From Ruminococcaceae bacterium AB4001 (lineage in GTDB: Bacteria; Bacillota; Clostridia; Saccharofermentanales; Saccharofermentanaceae), in assembly GCA_000621765.1 (NCBI GenBank), contig JHXJ01000016.1, forward strand, positions 1 to 64,000: a stretch of 64,000 nucleotides of DNA, in the 5' to 3' direction. Of the stretch, positions 1-8,028 are shown in pieces. The translations under genes were made by a program, and so were the position numbers. The notes beneath the pieces were generated by a model. It had not been told where the DNA came from, made no database searches, and was given only the letters and a program-made list of their open reading frames with translations. Position 1 is the stretch's first letter, and each line of letters opens with the position of its first letter.

Positions 1-658
1 CCGCAGCTTTCAGATTGTCAGGAACAAAGTATTTGGTAATGCCGCCATAGAATTGAACTGCATGTATAGTGCCTTCAACAAAGCTCGACAGTTTCTCGTT
101 AAGAAATGCTTCTGCATAGATGAGACTGCTTACACCGAGCGTTGTGGCAAAGAAATGCACTTTATGGACTTCGCCGGTATCCGGTTCTAACAACAGGAAT
201 GGCTGATCTCCGACCCAGTCGATATACATCTTTTCTCCGGGAACTCTCTCGACAGCCATCTTGGCATCGCGTTTGCCGTAATGGGATTCTACGAATTTGT
301 TATAGTACTCGTAGAATTGAGATTGCTCATAGCCGTCGGGATGTTCAGTCTTGTACTCAATCCAGCAATAGGCAATGTTGACCTTACTGCCTTTAGCATG
401 TATCCGGTCGTAGTAGTACTGGAAATCCGGTAGCGGAATATCCTTTCGTCTGACTTGTTCAGGCGGATAGATGAGTTCCTCAACAATGTGCGGATCCATC
501 TGCCGCAGTTCTTCCAACGTTAATCCTGATGCTTCAAATCTGCTTAAGATCCGTTGTGTTGTGCCTGAACCGATGTGATACCGTTTCTGTATAACGGAGA
601 ACGAGCATTCATTCTGCCGCATCTGTATCACGCCGATTATCGTATTGAAATCTTGCAT
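1..658 (-). CDS. istA: IS21-family transposase IstA, N-terminal part (runs off window)
   Basis: The minus-strand frame is open from an ATG at 658 to the window edge (219 codons seen, C-terminus missing). The N-terminus is a helix-turn-helix region (starts MQDFNTIIGVIQMRQNE, then FSVIQKRYHIGSGTTQRIL). Near residue 150 the motif MYIDWVGDQ fits the first catalytic Asp of the DDE domain of IS21 transposases. AGGAGG lies 10 nt upstream of the chosen start; a second ATG at 667 is only 1 nt from it. IstA cuts and joins the element ends together with the ATPase IstB, which would lie beyond position 1. The terminal repeats just upstream (718-826) support the IS21 assignment. Confidence 0.85.
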   Translation of the reverse strand, partial: MQDFNTIIGVIQMRQNECSFSVIQKRYHIGSGTTQRILSRFEASGLTLEELRQMDPHIVEELIYPPEQVRRKDIPLPDFQYYYDRIHAKGSKVNIAYCWIEYKTEHPDGYEQSQFYEYYNKFVESHYGKRDAKMAVERVPGEKMYIDWVGDQPFLLLEPDTGEVHKVHFFATTLGVSSLIYAEAFLNEKLSSFVEGTIHAVQFYGGITKYFVPDNLKAA

Positions 659-717
659 GGTTTCCATGCCTCCTTTCCGCAGCTTAAAGCTACAGGAAAG
701 AATATATATTGGATTCC

Positions 718-826
718 GTGCAGTTTGAAGCGGAAACTCGTGCCGTTAGTATCGGAAAGCCTTGCCGTTCACTCCGGAAACGTCATGCCGCTGTTAGCGG
801 AATCAGCGTGCCGTCGGAGCGGAATT
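718..826. repeat. IS21 left-end multiple repeats (transposase-binding type)
   Basis: Five imperfect copies of an 18-19 bp motif (consensus tgccgt-N5/6-cggaaa) begin at 718, 740, 762, 785 and 809, about 22-24 bp apart, i.e. about two helical turns. They lie directly upstream of istA. IS21-family ends are known to carry several such repeats that bind the transposase. The outer tip of the IS must lie between about 830 and 1017, but I could not fix it because the other end is outside the window. Confidence 0.7.
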
Positions 827-976
827 TGCATTCTGACGATAACGCGGGAACTTCTGAGGATATCTAATTCGATTTGCCTGAATTTGAAACAAAGAATTAT
901 CAGCCGCATATGGGGATATGGGGGTTGCCTCGAAGTAGGGGCAACCCTTTGTTGCAAGTTGGGTTTTGCGAAAATG

Positions 977-1005
977 AAAAAGCCCCGGAAATAAGACTTT
1001 CCGGG
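977..1005 (-). terminator. Rho-independent terminator beside the relic att site
   Basis: The stem CCCGGAAA/TTTCCGGG (984-991 with 998-1005) is followed on the minus strand by CTTTTT. It lies just 3' of the tRNA-3'-end-like sequence at 1018, the same arrangement as the terminator at 6331 beside the ICE attL, as expected for the sequence downstream of a tRNA gene. Confidence 0.7.
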
Positions 1006-1017
1006 ACTTCATTTATC

Positions 1018-1090
1018 TTGGCGGAGAAGGGGGGGCCGAACCCCATGCAGGGGATATCTCCCGAATTCTTCTAAAATTCCCTATTTTCAA
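1018..1090. other. Relic attachment site: left-end sequence of a related integrative element
   Basis: The first 17 bases repeat the ICE attachment core, i.e. the 3' end of tRNA-Ser (CCCCCCTTCTCCGCCA read on minus). Bases 1056-1090 match 32 of 35 bases of the ICE left end at 6403-6437, which is element sequence and not tRNA. A related element therefore probably ended here. The tRNA-like part is only the acceptor and T arm; there is no anticodon arm, so it is not a tRNA gene. Confidence 0.6.
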
Positions 1091-1171
1091 TTAAATTGTT
1101 TGGTTCTTGTCCCGAGCTAATGACATCTTAACTTAATGACAATGCTCACACTTGTGACACAGCCGGCTCAT

Positions 1172-3010
1172 TTATGGATTAAGACAAACACCGTCACTAT
1201 CAAAGTCATATGTCTCTCCGTCGATTTCTTTCTGACCTGTTGCCATTGCTCCGGAAGAAAGATCGAGATAATACCACTCGCCGTCGAGTTTCAGCCATCC
1301 GGTCTTCATTGAACCACTGTCAATCAAGTAATACCATTTGCCATCGTCCAACAGCCAACCGGTTTTCATTGCACCTGAATTCTTATCAAGGTAATACCAC
1401 TTGCCGTCGAGTTTCAGCCAACCGGTTTGCATTGCACCTGAATTCTTATCAAGGTAATACCACTTGCCGTCGAGTTTCAGCCAACCGGTTTGCATTGCAC
1501 CGCTGTTACTCAAATAATACCATTTGCCGTCGTCTTTCAGCCAACCGGTCTTCATAGCACCGCTGTCTTCATCAAAGTAATACCATTTGCCGTCATCCAA
1601 CAGCCATCCGGTTTGCATAACTCCTGAATCATCAAAGTAGTACCAAATTCCGGACAATTCCTTCCATCCGATCTGCAAAGTCCCGGCATTATCATATGAA
1701 TAGTACCAATTACCATCTATCTCAAACCATCCCTTTTTATGAGGGAATCCGTACTCATCAAAATAATGAAGACGTTCTATGTAATGGGATCTTGGATCAG
1801 GATGAGACCAATTAGGATCCTTGACCTTTTGGAAACCGGTCCTTACCGCTCCTTCATAAAAATAATATTCAACGCTGGAATCAGTCTTTCTATTTACAGG
1901 TATCAGAACGCCATCCTGTTCCTCGAAGGAATGCTCACCGGTAAATGCCTCCGGAGCAAAGTAGTATAGGTTTCCGTCTATTTCCGCCCAACCGGTTTTA
2001 AGGGTTCTTCCATCGCTGTTGAAATAACAATAAAACTCTCTTTTAGTTTTTCCGCCAGGCCATTCAATGCCTTCCGAACCAACATACAGTCCTTCCTCGG
2101 ATTTAATGATCTCCCCGTCATACTCAGTCAGATAGTAATCGCCATCAACTTCAAAAATTCCGGGCCGCCCGTAATATACACAATTATCATACTGGAAATA
2201 ATACTCTTTTCCATCTATGGTACAAAAACCTCTAAACACTGTGCCATCCGACTTAAAGTAATACCTGTTGTCGGGTTCGTCATAACTCATACCATGATCT
2301 CTACTATTACGCCAGCCGGTTACAGAAGCTCCACTATTACTATCAAAATAAAAGTATTTCGAATCTAAATGCACTTTACCATGCACCATCCGTCCATAGT
2401 CAGAATAACCAGAATCATCAGGACAAAAATAATAATAATTACCGTTGATCAGTTGAAGACCTGTGGCCATCTCTCCTTCATTGCTAAAGTAAAACCAGAT
2501 AGTATATCCCCAATAGTCTTTGCCGAAAGCCTGCCAGCCGGTTACCAGCTCACCGCTTTCATGAAAGTAGTATCTATTGTCTATGATATCGAGCCAACCG
2601 TGCACAGCGACTCCACTATTATCACAATAGAAGAACATCGAATCTGTCCGCATCTCATAATTAGTCTCCATATGTCCAGGATAATACCTTTCAGGACTAA
2701 AATAATAGTAATTTCCGTCGATCAGCTGAAGACCTGTGACCATCACTCCATCATCGCTTAAGTAATACCAGTAACGCTCAATCTTCTTCCAGCCGGTTAC
2801 CATCTCACCGCTCTCAGCAAAGTAGTATCTGTTGCCTTCGATATCCTGCCAGCCGGTCACCATCTCACCATCTTTATAATAGTAGGTATCTTCCCACCAG
2901 CCTGTATAACCCTCCGGGACTTCATCTGCTAAGGCTGTCATCCCGAAAACAAACAGCATGATGATCGTTGAACATAGAACCGTTATACATCTGCGAACTA
3001 CCTTTCTCAT
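1172..3010 (-). CDS. Secreted CW-binding repeat protein
   Basis: This 612-aa protein has a signal peptide (about residues 1-28, ending FGMTALA) followed almost entirely by about 20 aromatic/glycine repeats of the CW-binding type (GW...G.WYYF...G.M.TGW). No catalytic domain is visible, so it is probably a wall-associated binding or spacing protein. The ATG at 3010 is preferred over the upstream frame because GGGAGG lies 6 nt before it; a TATAAT-like -10 is at 3045-3050 on the minus strand. Two adjacent repeats are identical over 63 bp (1371-1433 and 1434-1496), a recent duplication. The gene lies between relic element ends at 1018 and 3345, so it may be cargo of a lost element. Similar repeats end the protein at 59299. 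Confidence 0.85.
   Translation of the reverse strand: MRKVVRRCITVLCSTIIMLFVFGMTALADEVPEGYTGWWEDTYYYKDGEMVTGWQDIEGNRYYFAESGEMVTGWKKIERYWYYLSDDGVMVTGLQLIDGNYYYFSPERYYPGHMETNYEMRTDSMFFYCDNSGVAVHGWLDIIDNRYYFHESGELVTGWQAFGKDYWGYTIWFYFSNEGEMATGLQLINGNYYYFCPDDSGYSDYGRMVHGKVHLDSKYFYFDSNSGASVTGWRNSRDHGMSYDEPDNRYYFKSDGTVFRGFCTIDGKEYYFQYDNCVYYGRPGIFEVDGDYYLTEYDGEIIKSEEGLYVGSEGIEWPGGKTKREFYCYFNSDGRTLKTGWAEIDGNLYYFAPEAFTGEHSFEEQDGVLIPVNRKTDSSVEYYFYEGAVRTGFQKVKDPNWSHPDPRSHYIERLHYFDEYGFPHKKGWFEIDGNWYYSYDNAGTLQIGWKELSGIWYYFDDSGVMQTGWLLDDGKWYYFDEDSGAMKTGWLKDDGKWYYLSNSGAMQTGWLKLDGKWYYLDKNSGAMQTGWLKLDGKWYYLDKNSGAMKTGWLLDDGKWYYLIDSGSMKTGWLKLDGEWYYLDLSSGAMATGQKEIDGETYDFDSDGVCLNP
1371..1496 (-). repeat. Perfect 63-bp tandem duplication
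   Basis: Bases 1371-1433 are repeated exactly at 1434-1496. The unit is 21 codons, one CW repeat, so the reading frame is kept. Other repeats in the gene have diverged, which marks this pair as recent. Confidence 0.9.
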
Positions 3011-3542
3011 AAGATACCTCCCATTACAAATTACTATGTATCTAATTATATAATCCTCGCCAACAATATAAAAGAAATATATTTTTCTTGTGTCACAAGA
3101 CATAAGATAAAAGTACATTGAAACCGTTATTTATCGGCATCCAATTTCTAAGAAAAAAGTTTCTTCATGATATTGGAATCAATAGGCAAGTAAATATATC
3201 TACATATGAAAACGGTCCTCATCACTGAGAACCGTTTTAAGTAGCTAATCAATATGCTTTGGTCGTAAGCTCTGTATTTTTTAGAACATATCAAACGCGA
3301 GAAAGCCTTGTTTTATGGGCTCTTTACGACTTGATTGATTAATTTGTGTATTAGTTCAATATCCGATATATAGCGTATTTAGAGGGGGTCGAACGGTCAC
3401 GCACTATCTTGAGGTCAAGTTTTTTGACCTCAAGATTCCACCGCTTCAAAAACACAGCAAAACAGGAAATGTTTTCGAGTAGCATATGAGCTATCATAAA
3501 CTTGTTGCAGCTGCAAGAAATTGAGAAAGAGGAGGTACCAGA
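3011..3542. other. Intergenic region with relic right end of an integrative element
   Basis: No gene is visible. Bases 3175-3238 match the ICE right end (54832-54896) at about 61 of 65 positions, including a terminator-like hairpin (AACGGTCCTCA/TGAGAACCGTT, 3211-3236). Weaker matching continues to about 3345 (AAAGCCTT-TTTTAT-GGGCT, then TTGATT), the ICE counterpart running to its attachment core at 55022. The tRNA-like core itself is lost here. A 13-bp perfect hairpin at 3406-3436 follows. Confidence 0.6.
3406..3436. promoter_or_regulatory. Perfect 13-bp hairpin upstream of the AraC-kinase gene
   Basis: ATCTTGAGGTCAA and TTGACCTCAAGAT (3406-3418 and 3424-3436) are exact complements around a 5-nt loop, about 105 bp before the GTG start at 3543. 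There is no T-run on the plus strand, so it need not be a terminator. It could be an operator for the gene's own AraC-type domain; that is inference. Confidence 0.45.
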
Positions 3543-4838
3543 GTGTATAAGGACTGTATCCAGAATACATTGGATAAGATCGAAGTGAGCCTTAAGGATG
3601 AGATTGACGCAGAGATGCTCTCTCAGGAAGCGGGTTATTCACTGTTCCATTTCTACAGGATATTTCAGGATTCCGTAGGTTTTCCTATAATGCAGTATAT
3701 CCTGAGAAGAAAGCTTCTTAATGCGATATACGAGATCGGAACAGGACGCAGGAAAAGTGATGTCGCTTTCGAGTACGGTTTTGATACGTATTCGGGGTTC
3801 TACAGATCCTTCGTTCGGGAGACCGGCTATACACCGTCAGAGTACCTTCGTAAGTTCAAGGCCAAAAAGCCTTACAAGATCAATATCTTACAGGAGGAAC
3901 ACATTATGATAAATCATAAGTTGATCACGGAAGTTCTCTCTAAATGGGACCTTCAGGATCAGAAAGTCTCTGATATCGTATTCCCTGAGACAGGAGAGAT
4001 AAGCGATACATCCAAGTTTGTCGGTGATGAATATGTGATCAAGTATACAGCTAGTCTCGGCAATACGAAGAAAGCGATCGAGATATCCGAAGCTCTTAAC
4101 AACGTCGGATTATCCGCACCGACGATAATTCCGACTAAGGACGGAAGAGAATACGTCCAGGAAGGCGAACTCTACTTTACTCTCAGCAGGAAGATCGACG
4201 GAGAACGGGTAATGGCAGGCAAGCTGTATCTGGATGATTATGAGAAGAAAGCAAGGTATACAGGCGAGATCATCGGCTGGCTCGATAAAGCACTCTCTAC
4301 TGTAGATACGGCAACAGACGAAGTTGATACTTACGATGCAGTCAAGTCATGGGCATTGCCGAAGATCTCATCGGAACTTGAGCTGAACGATGACTTCACG
4401 AAGAAGTTTCTAGAGGAATTCGAGGGCCTCTACAAGTCTCTTCCGAGACAGGTGATCCACAGAGATCCGAATCCGAGCAACATCATCGTAGCTGATGATA
4501 AATGGGGATTCATCGACTTTGAATTGAGTGAGAGAAATGTCAGGATCTTCGATCCTTGTTATGCTGCTACCGCTATACTGTCCGAGACTTTCGAAGACGG
4601 TAACGGCGACAAGTTCATGAAATGGATAAGCGTTATGAAAGAGATGATCGCAGGATATGATTCCGTAGTAAGGCTCACCGAAGAGGAAAAGCAGGCGGTG
4701 CCTTACATCATCCTTGCAAATCAGTTTATCTCCACAGCTTACTTCGCTGACAAAGATCGATACCAAGAACTCTATGAAACAAACAGAAAGATGACGAAAT
4801 GCATTATCGATAATATCGAGAAGATAAGAATAGAATAA
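3543..4838 (+). CDS. AraC-type HTH fused to an aminoglycoside-phosphotransferase-like kinase
   Basis: Residues 1-110 are an AraC/XylS helix-turn-helix domain (SLFHFYRIFQDSVGFP, GFYRSFVRETGYTPSEYLRK). Residues about 125-431 are an APH/choline-kinase fold: Brenner motif HRDPNPSNI at 306-314 and metal site DFE at 325-327. The GTG start has AGGAGG 7 nt upstream. Inside the gene a second strong AGGAGG sits 8 nt before an in-frame ATG at 3906 (residue 122), exactly at the domain border, so the kinase may also be made alone (310 aa). The APH fold phosphorylates small hydroxyl compounds; drug, sugar or homoserine-like substrates are all possible. A shared terminator follows at 4848. Confidence 0.8.
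   Translation: MYKDCIQNTLDKIEVSLKDEIDAEMLSQEAGYSLFHFYRIFQDSVGFPIMQYILRRKLLNAIYEIGTGRRKSDVAFEYGFDTYSGFYRSFVRETGYTPSEYLRKFKAKKPYKINILQEEHIMINHKLITEVLSKWDLQDQKVSDIVFPETGEISDTSKFVGDEYVIKYTASLGNTKKAIEISEALNNVGLSAPTIIPTKDGREYVQEGELYFTLSRKIDGERVMAGKLYLDDYEKKARYTGEIIGWLDKALSTVDTATDEVDTYDAVKSWALPKISSELELNDDFTKKFLEEFEGLYKSLPRQVIHRDPNPSNIIVADDKWGFIDFELSERNVRIFDPCYAATAILSETFEDGNGDKFMKWISVMKEMIAGYDSVVRLTEEEKQAVPYIILANQFISTAYFADKDRYQELYETNRKMTKCIIDNIEKIRIE
3898..3908 (+). promoter_or_regulatory. Internal ribosome-binding site and ATG at a domain junction
   Basis: AGGAGG at about 3892-3897, 8 nt ahead of an in-frame ATG (3906-3908), lies in the linker between the HTH and kinase halves of the gene starting at 3543. 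Its strength equals true starts in this window, so a second, kinase-only product is plausible. Confidence 0.45.
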
Positions 4839-4847
4839 CGAGACTGT

Positions 4848-4874
4848 GGCCTGTAAACGAAATGTTTACGGGCC
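4848..4874. terminator. Bidirectional terminator between convergent genes
   Basis: GGCCTGTAAAC pairs with GTTTACGGGCC around a 5-nt loop. It separates the plus-strand AraC-kinase gene (stop 4838) from the minus-strand ATPase gene (stop 4886). Flanking T-richness is modest. Confidence 0.65.
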
Positions 4875-4885
4875 GTTATCTTGCT

Positions 4886-6181
4886 TTATTCTGCCGATTC
4901 AAACCATTCGCTGACCAAATATAAGGGAACATTAACCATCCATTCCTGTTCTCTATAATCAGCCATAGAAAATCTAACCGGTCTTAAACTGTTATTTTCA
5001 TCATATGTTAACTTTAAACTCTTAGCGCGCAAATTTACTTCGGCTTTTACTTCGATCGGATAAACATAGTATTTTTGAATGATAAAATCCAGTTCAAGTT
5101 CCGAACGTTCTTTGGAGTAATAATATATTTTTCTATCTGTCGACTTCAGCTCTTGTAATACATACTGCTCAGTAAAAGCACCTTTATATTCTGTAAACGC
5201 TGTATTGTTAACTAAAACATCTTTTGAATCCACATCAGACAGTGCACCAAGCAACCCGAGATCCAACATGAACAATTTAAAAGCTCCGGGATCTTCATAA
5301 AACTTTAAGGGCTTATCCGCCTTTGATACTCGAAGGACCTTATATACCAGACCAGCATCAACAAGCCACTGGATAGCATTTTCAAATTCCTTAGCACGAC
5401 CGCCTTTTTTTACGGCACTATAGATAAATTTTTTGTTTTCTTTTGCGAGTTGCGCAGGAATAGAGTCCCATACCATATTCACTTTAGGAAGGATATCCGC
5501 AGGAACATGTTTGGAGAAATCACGCCTGTAATCAGCCAGGATCTGATCCTGTATCTTTCTAACCTTAAAGATATCCTGCTCATCAACATAAGACTTAACA
5601 ACAGCCGGCATTCCGCCAACATAATAATATTGGCGCAACAATTCAATAAAAGTCGGTGATAAAGATGACAGTTCGTTCCATCGATGTAATTCCATGTTAT
5701 CAATAAGGATGTCCTTACCGAGCGCCATTAAGAATTCCTTAAAAGAAAGCGGATAAAGATCGATCTCATCAACCTTGCCAACCGGGAATCCCGTTCCCTG
5801 GTGTATACCAATACCAAGCAGACTTCCTGCGACTGCTATATGGTATTCCGGAGCATTCTCACAAAAGTATTTAAGCGCGGTCAATCCCAGAGGAACTTCT
5901 TGTATTTCATCCAATATAACAAGCGTATTGCCGGGCTTGACTGCCACGCCGGAAATAGCAGAAAACACTCGTACCAATCTTTCTGTGTCAAAGTCAGTAA
6001 AAGCCCCCTTTATTGCCTCATCTTCGTCACAGTTTATATACGCAACACTTTCATATTCATGAGACCCGAATTCCTTAAGAAGCCATGTTTTCCCGACCTG
6101 TCTGGCGCCATTCAATATGAGAGGTCTTCTATTGTTACTATTCTTCCACTCAACCAGTTTTCCATACGCTAATCTATCCAT
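4886..6181 (-). CDS. AAA ATPase with DUF4143 domain
   Basis: The 431-aa protein has an N-terminal AAA_14 ATPase domain: Walker A GARQVGKT near residues 25-32, Walker B VILDEIQE near 87-94, and a GSLLGI sensor segment. The C-terminal half is DUF4143, which resembles a restriction-endonuclease fold (ERSELELDFIIQ and PIEVKAE fit its D...ExK pattern). Such stand-alone ATPases are very common in Clostridia and Bacteroidia and their role is not settled; some act as nucleases or accessory defence genes. It lies just outside the ICE left end and could be chromosomal or part of the relic element. Confidence 0.85.
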   Translation of the reverse strand: MDRLAYGKLVEWKNSNNRRPLILNGARQVGKTWLLKEFGSHEYESVAYINCDEDEAIKGAFTDFDTERLVRVFSAISGVAVKPGNTLVILDEIQEVPLGLTALKYFCENAPEYHIAVAGSLLGIGIHQGTGFPVGKVDEIDLYPLSFKEFLMALGKDILIDNMELHRWNELSSLSPTFIELLRQYYYVGGMPAVVKSYVDEQDIFKVRKIQDQILADYRRDFSKHVPADILPKVNMVWDSIPAQLAKENKKFIYSAVKKGGRAKEFENAIQWLVDAGLVYKVLRVSKADKPLKFYEDPGAFKLFMLDLGLLGALSDVDSKDVLVNNTAFTEYKGAFTEQYVLQELKSTDRKIYYYSKERSELELDFIIQKYYVYPIEVKAEVNLRAKSLKLTYDENNSLRPVRFSMADYREQEWMVNVPLYLVSEWFESAE

Positions 6182-6330
6182 AGTATCGCCTCCGCACTAT
6201 GATTTTACATTTTTTCGGACGAAAATACAAACGATATTACATTTTTTCTGACGAACTTTCGATATCGCTCAACACAAATACTGACGAACATCTACAAATT
6301 CTTATACATCGGCAGTTGATCTACGGCAAC

Positions 6331-6361
6331 AAAAAAACCCGTAAACACTAAGTCTACGGGT
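6331..6361 (-). terminator. Terminator adjoining the ICE left end
   Basis: ACCCGTA/TACGGGT (6337-6343 with 6355-6361) is followed on the minus strand by seven T. It abuts the tRNA-3'-end repeat at 6363, as if it were the original terminator of the tRNA-Ser gene, displaced by ICE insertion. Confidence 0.65.
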
Positions 6362-6362
6362 C

Positions 6363-6437
6363 TTGGCGGAGAAGGGGGGACGCGAACCCCTACGAATGTG
6401 ACATCTCCCAAATTCTTCCAAAACTCCCTATTTTCAA
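6363..6437. repeat. attL of the ICE
   Basis: Bases 6363-6380 equal the tRNA-Ser 3' end repeated at 55022. On the minus strand it reads as a T arm and acceptor end (GGGGTTCGCGTCCCC...CTTCTCCGCCA), but the T loop has C where a conserved A is expected and no anticodon arm exists. Bases 6403-6437 are element sequence, shared (32/35) with the relic at 1056-1090. Confidence 0.8.
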
Positions 6438-6444
6438 GGCTTCT

Positions 6445-6530
6445 CTGCCACTAATTATACAATAAAGCACTATAAATACGAATAACTATTATTGATTAGT
6501 GGCAGTTTATGGGGCAGTAATAGTGGCAGT
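6445..6530. repeat. Integrase arm-type sites, left end
   Basis: GTGGCAGT, GGGGCAGT and GTGGCAGT start at 6499, 6511 and 6523, exactly 12 bp apart, with an inverted AGTGGCAG at 6445-6452. The same octamers occur at the right end (54929 and 54940). Tn916-type integrases bind such repeats through their N-terminal domain. Confidence 0.6.
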
Positions 6531-6532
6531 AC

Positions 6533-7759
6533 CTACATTGCTTTTGTTAAGTAATCTTCAAGAAGAGAGATTTCTCTCTTTTTAAACTCACTAGTCGCAT
6601 CTGTGTAAGTTGTCAGAGTTATCAGGATGCCTTCATGTCCCATCATTTCTGATGTAGCTTTCATATCTGCTCCTGCTTCGCGCATTCGTGTAGCAAAGGT
6701 ATGTCTCAGCATATGATTATGAAGCTTGGGGAAAGTCTTTATATCAGTTTCTTTATTCATGCTGAGTTCTTTGTTTATTTCTTCGCTGATCGAGTACAAC
6801 TTATAGTTAAGCTTTTTATGACTATATACATTACCGACAGTATTTAAGAATACAAAATCTGTATAGCCATCTATTTTGGCTTTGCACTTGATGCCTGATT
6901 CTTTTAAATACTCTTTTTGTGCGAGGAATGCTTCTTTAACCTTGGGGAGCATCGGGACTTTTCGATAACTGCTTTTGGTTTTGGGTGGATTAATCTTATA
7001 TGTACTACCTTTTCCTATGCCTTTATCATAAAACATCAAAGTGTGATTAACGCTGATTTCATTATTATCGAAATCTACATCTTGCCATCTTAAGCCTAGA
7101 ACCTCACCGACTCTCATGCCTGTCCAAAGCATTACTGTGAAGACAGGATAAAAAGCATGAAAACGACCAGGTTTTGCAAGATAATTCTCAAAAAGCTTCT
7201 GTTCTTCGAGCGTAAGTGCTCTAACTTCTTTTGTGTTACTTGCACATGCTCGCTGTAATTCTTTTAAAGCTCCTTTGCAGGGATTGTTTTTTATTACCTC
7301 ATCTTTAACGGCTATATCTAGAACCATGGAAAGAGTTACTTCGATATTTCTAATAGAACCGAATCTTAAACCTTTTTCAATTACTAAATTGTTAAAGAAC
7401 AAAACAACCCTGCTATATGTTACGTTCTTCAATTTTGTTTTGCCAAAATCAGGGCTTATGTAACGTTCATATGTCCTAACATAATTAGCAAAAGTTGTTT
7501 CCCTTATTCCGGTTTTGATTTTTTTCCATAATTCAAAGTACTCGTTAACAGTGCATTCAAGTCGGCTATAGTCTATGCCTTGTAAAGTCATCCTGTTAAG
7601 CTCATCCTCTTTTTTCCTTAATTCAGGCAATGAGGTGCTATAGAGATAATGTCTTTTGCCAAATTTGTCGTACCAACTGTATCTATAAACACCGTCGGAT
7701 CTTTGACTCTCTCCAGTTTTTAGCTTTGTTTTATTCTTAGTTAACCTCTTGGGTTTCAT
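6533..7759 (-). CDS. int: Tyrosine integrase of the ICE (Tn916-type)
   Basis: This 408-aa recombinase has an arm-binding N-terminal domain (GVYRYSWYDKFGKRHYLYS), a core-binding SAM-like domain (about 60-165) and a catalytic domain with the expected residues R216 (TGMRVGE), H349-R352 (HMLRH), H375 (GHEG) and nucleophile Y385 (TTYTD). It would excise and insert the element at the 3' end of tRNA-Ser. The ATG at 7759 has GGAGG 10 nt upstream; a TTG at 7795 lacks a site. The stop is 3 bp inside the last arm repeat and 150 bp from attL. Xis lies directly upstream. Confidence 0.93.
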   Translation of the reverse strand: MKPKRLTKNKTKLKTGESQRSDGVYRYSWYDKFGKRHYLYSTSLPELRKKEDELNRMTLQGIDYSRLECTVNEYFELWKKIKTGIRETTFANYVRTYERYISPDFGKTKLKNVTYSRVVLFFNNLVIEKGLRFGSIRNIEVTLSMVLDIAVKDEVIKNNPCKGALKELQRACASNTKEVRALTLEEQKLFENYLAKPGRFHAFYPVFTVMLWTGMRVGEVLGLRWQDVDFDNNEISVNHTLMFYDKGIGKGSTYKINPPKTKSSYRKVPMLPKVKEAFLAQKEYLKESGIKCKAKIDGYTDFVFLNTVGNVYSHKKLNYKLYSISEEINKELSMNKETDIKTFPKLHNHMLRHTFATRMREAGADMKATSEMMGHEGILITLTTYTDATSEFKKREISLLEDYLTKAM

Positions 7760-7787
7760 GATTATAGGACCTCCAATTGTTGATAGT

Positions 7788-7815
7788 GCGCTCAAATCGG
7801 CCTTAATTTGAGCGC
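7788..7815. promoter_or_regulatory. Perfect inverted repeat between xis and int
   Basis: GCGCTCAAAT and ATTTGAGCGC flank an 8-nt spacer, directly after the xis stop and before int. No T-run follows on the minus strand. It could be an operator, attenuator or mRNA stabiliser setting the Xis/Int ratio. Confidence 0.45.
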
Positions 7816-7830
7816 GCTAATTTATCGTTT

Positions 7831-8028
7831 TCAGATTGAGTATTGGCTATACAAGAACTCTTTAAGCATTTCTCTTTTGATGAGTCTTTTGGTGCCAATC
7901 CACAATACATAGGGACAATTATCATCATTGGTGAGATCTCTAATTCGCTGCGGTCCAATGTTGAAGTATTCAGATGCTTCATCTACGGTAAGCAAAGCCT
8001 TTTCGGCTATAGGCACTTCATGCTTCAT
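7831..8028 (-). CDS. xis: Excisionase (Xis), Tn916-type
   Basis: This 65-aa protein matches the winged-helix excisionases of Tn916-like elements (LTVDEASEYFNIGPQRIRDL ... WIGTKRLIKREMLKEFL). Xis binds near the element ends and turns the integrase toward excision. The ATG at 8028 has AGGAGG 8 nt upstream. It lies immediately before int and is probably co-transcribed with it. Confidence 0.88.
   Translation of the reverse strand: MKHEVPIAEKALLTVDEASEYFNIGPQRIRDLTNDDNCPYVLWIGTKRLIKREMLKEFLYSQYSI

Noticed and set aside
1018-1090. Possible tRNA gene from its tRNA-Ser-like 3' end
   Set aside because: Only the acceptor and T-arm part is present; no anticodon or D arm can be formed, and the rest matches the ICE end.
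1210-1557. Plus-strand open frame with repeated SANRF-type units
   Set aside because: It is the antisense shadow of the CW-repeat gene; the repeats come from that gene.
6363-6440. Possible tRNA or tmRNA 3' end as a functional gene
   Set aside because: No 5' half, an abnormal T loop and a position exactly at the ICE boundary make it an att duplication.
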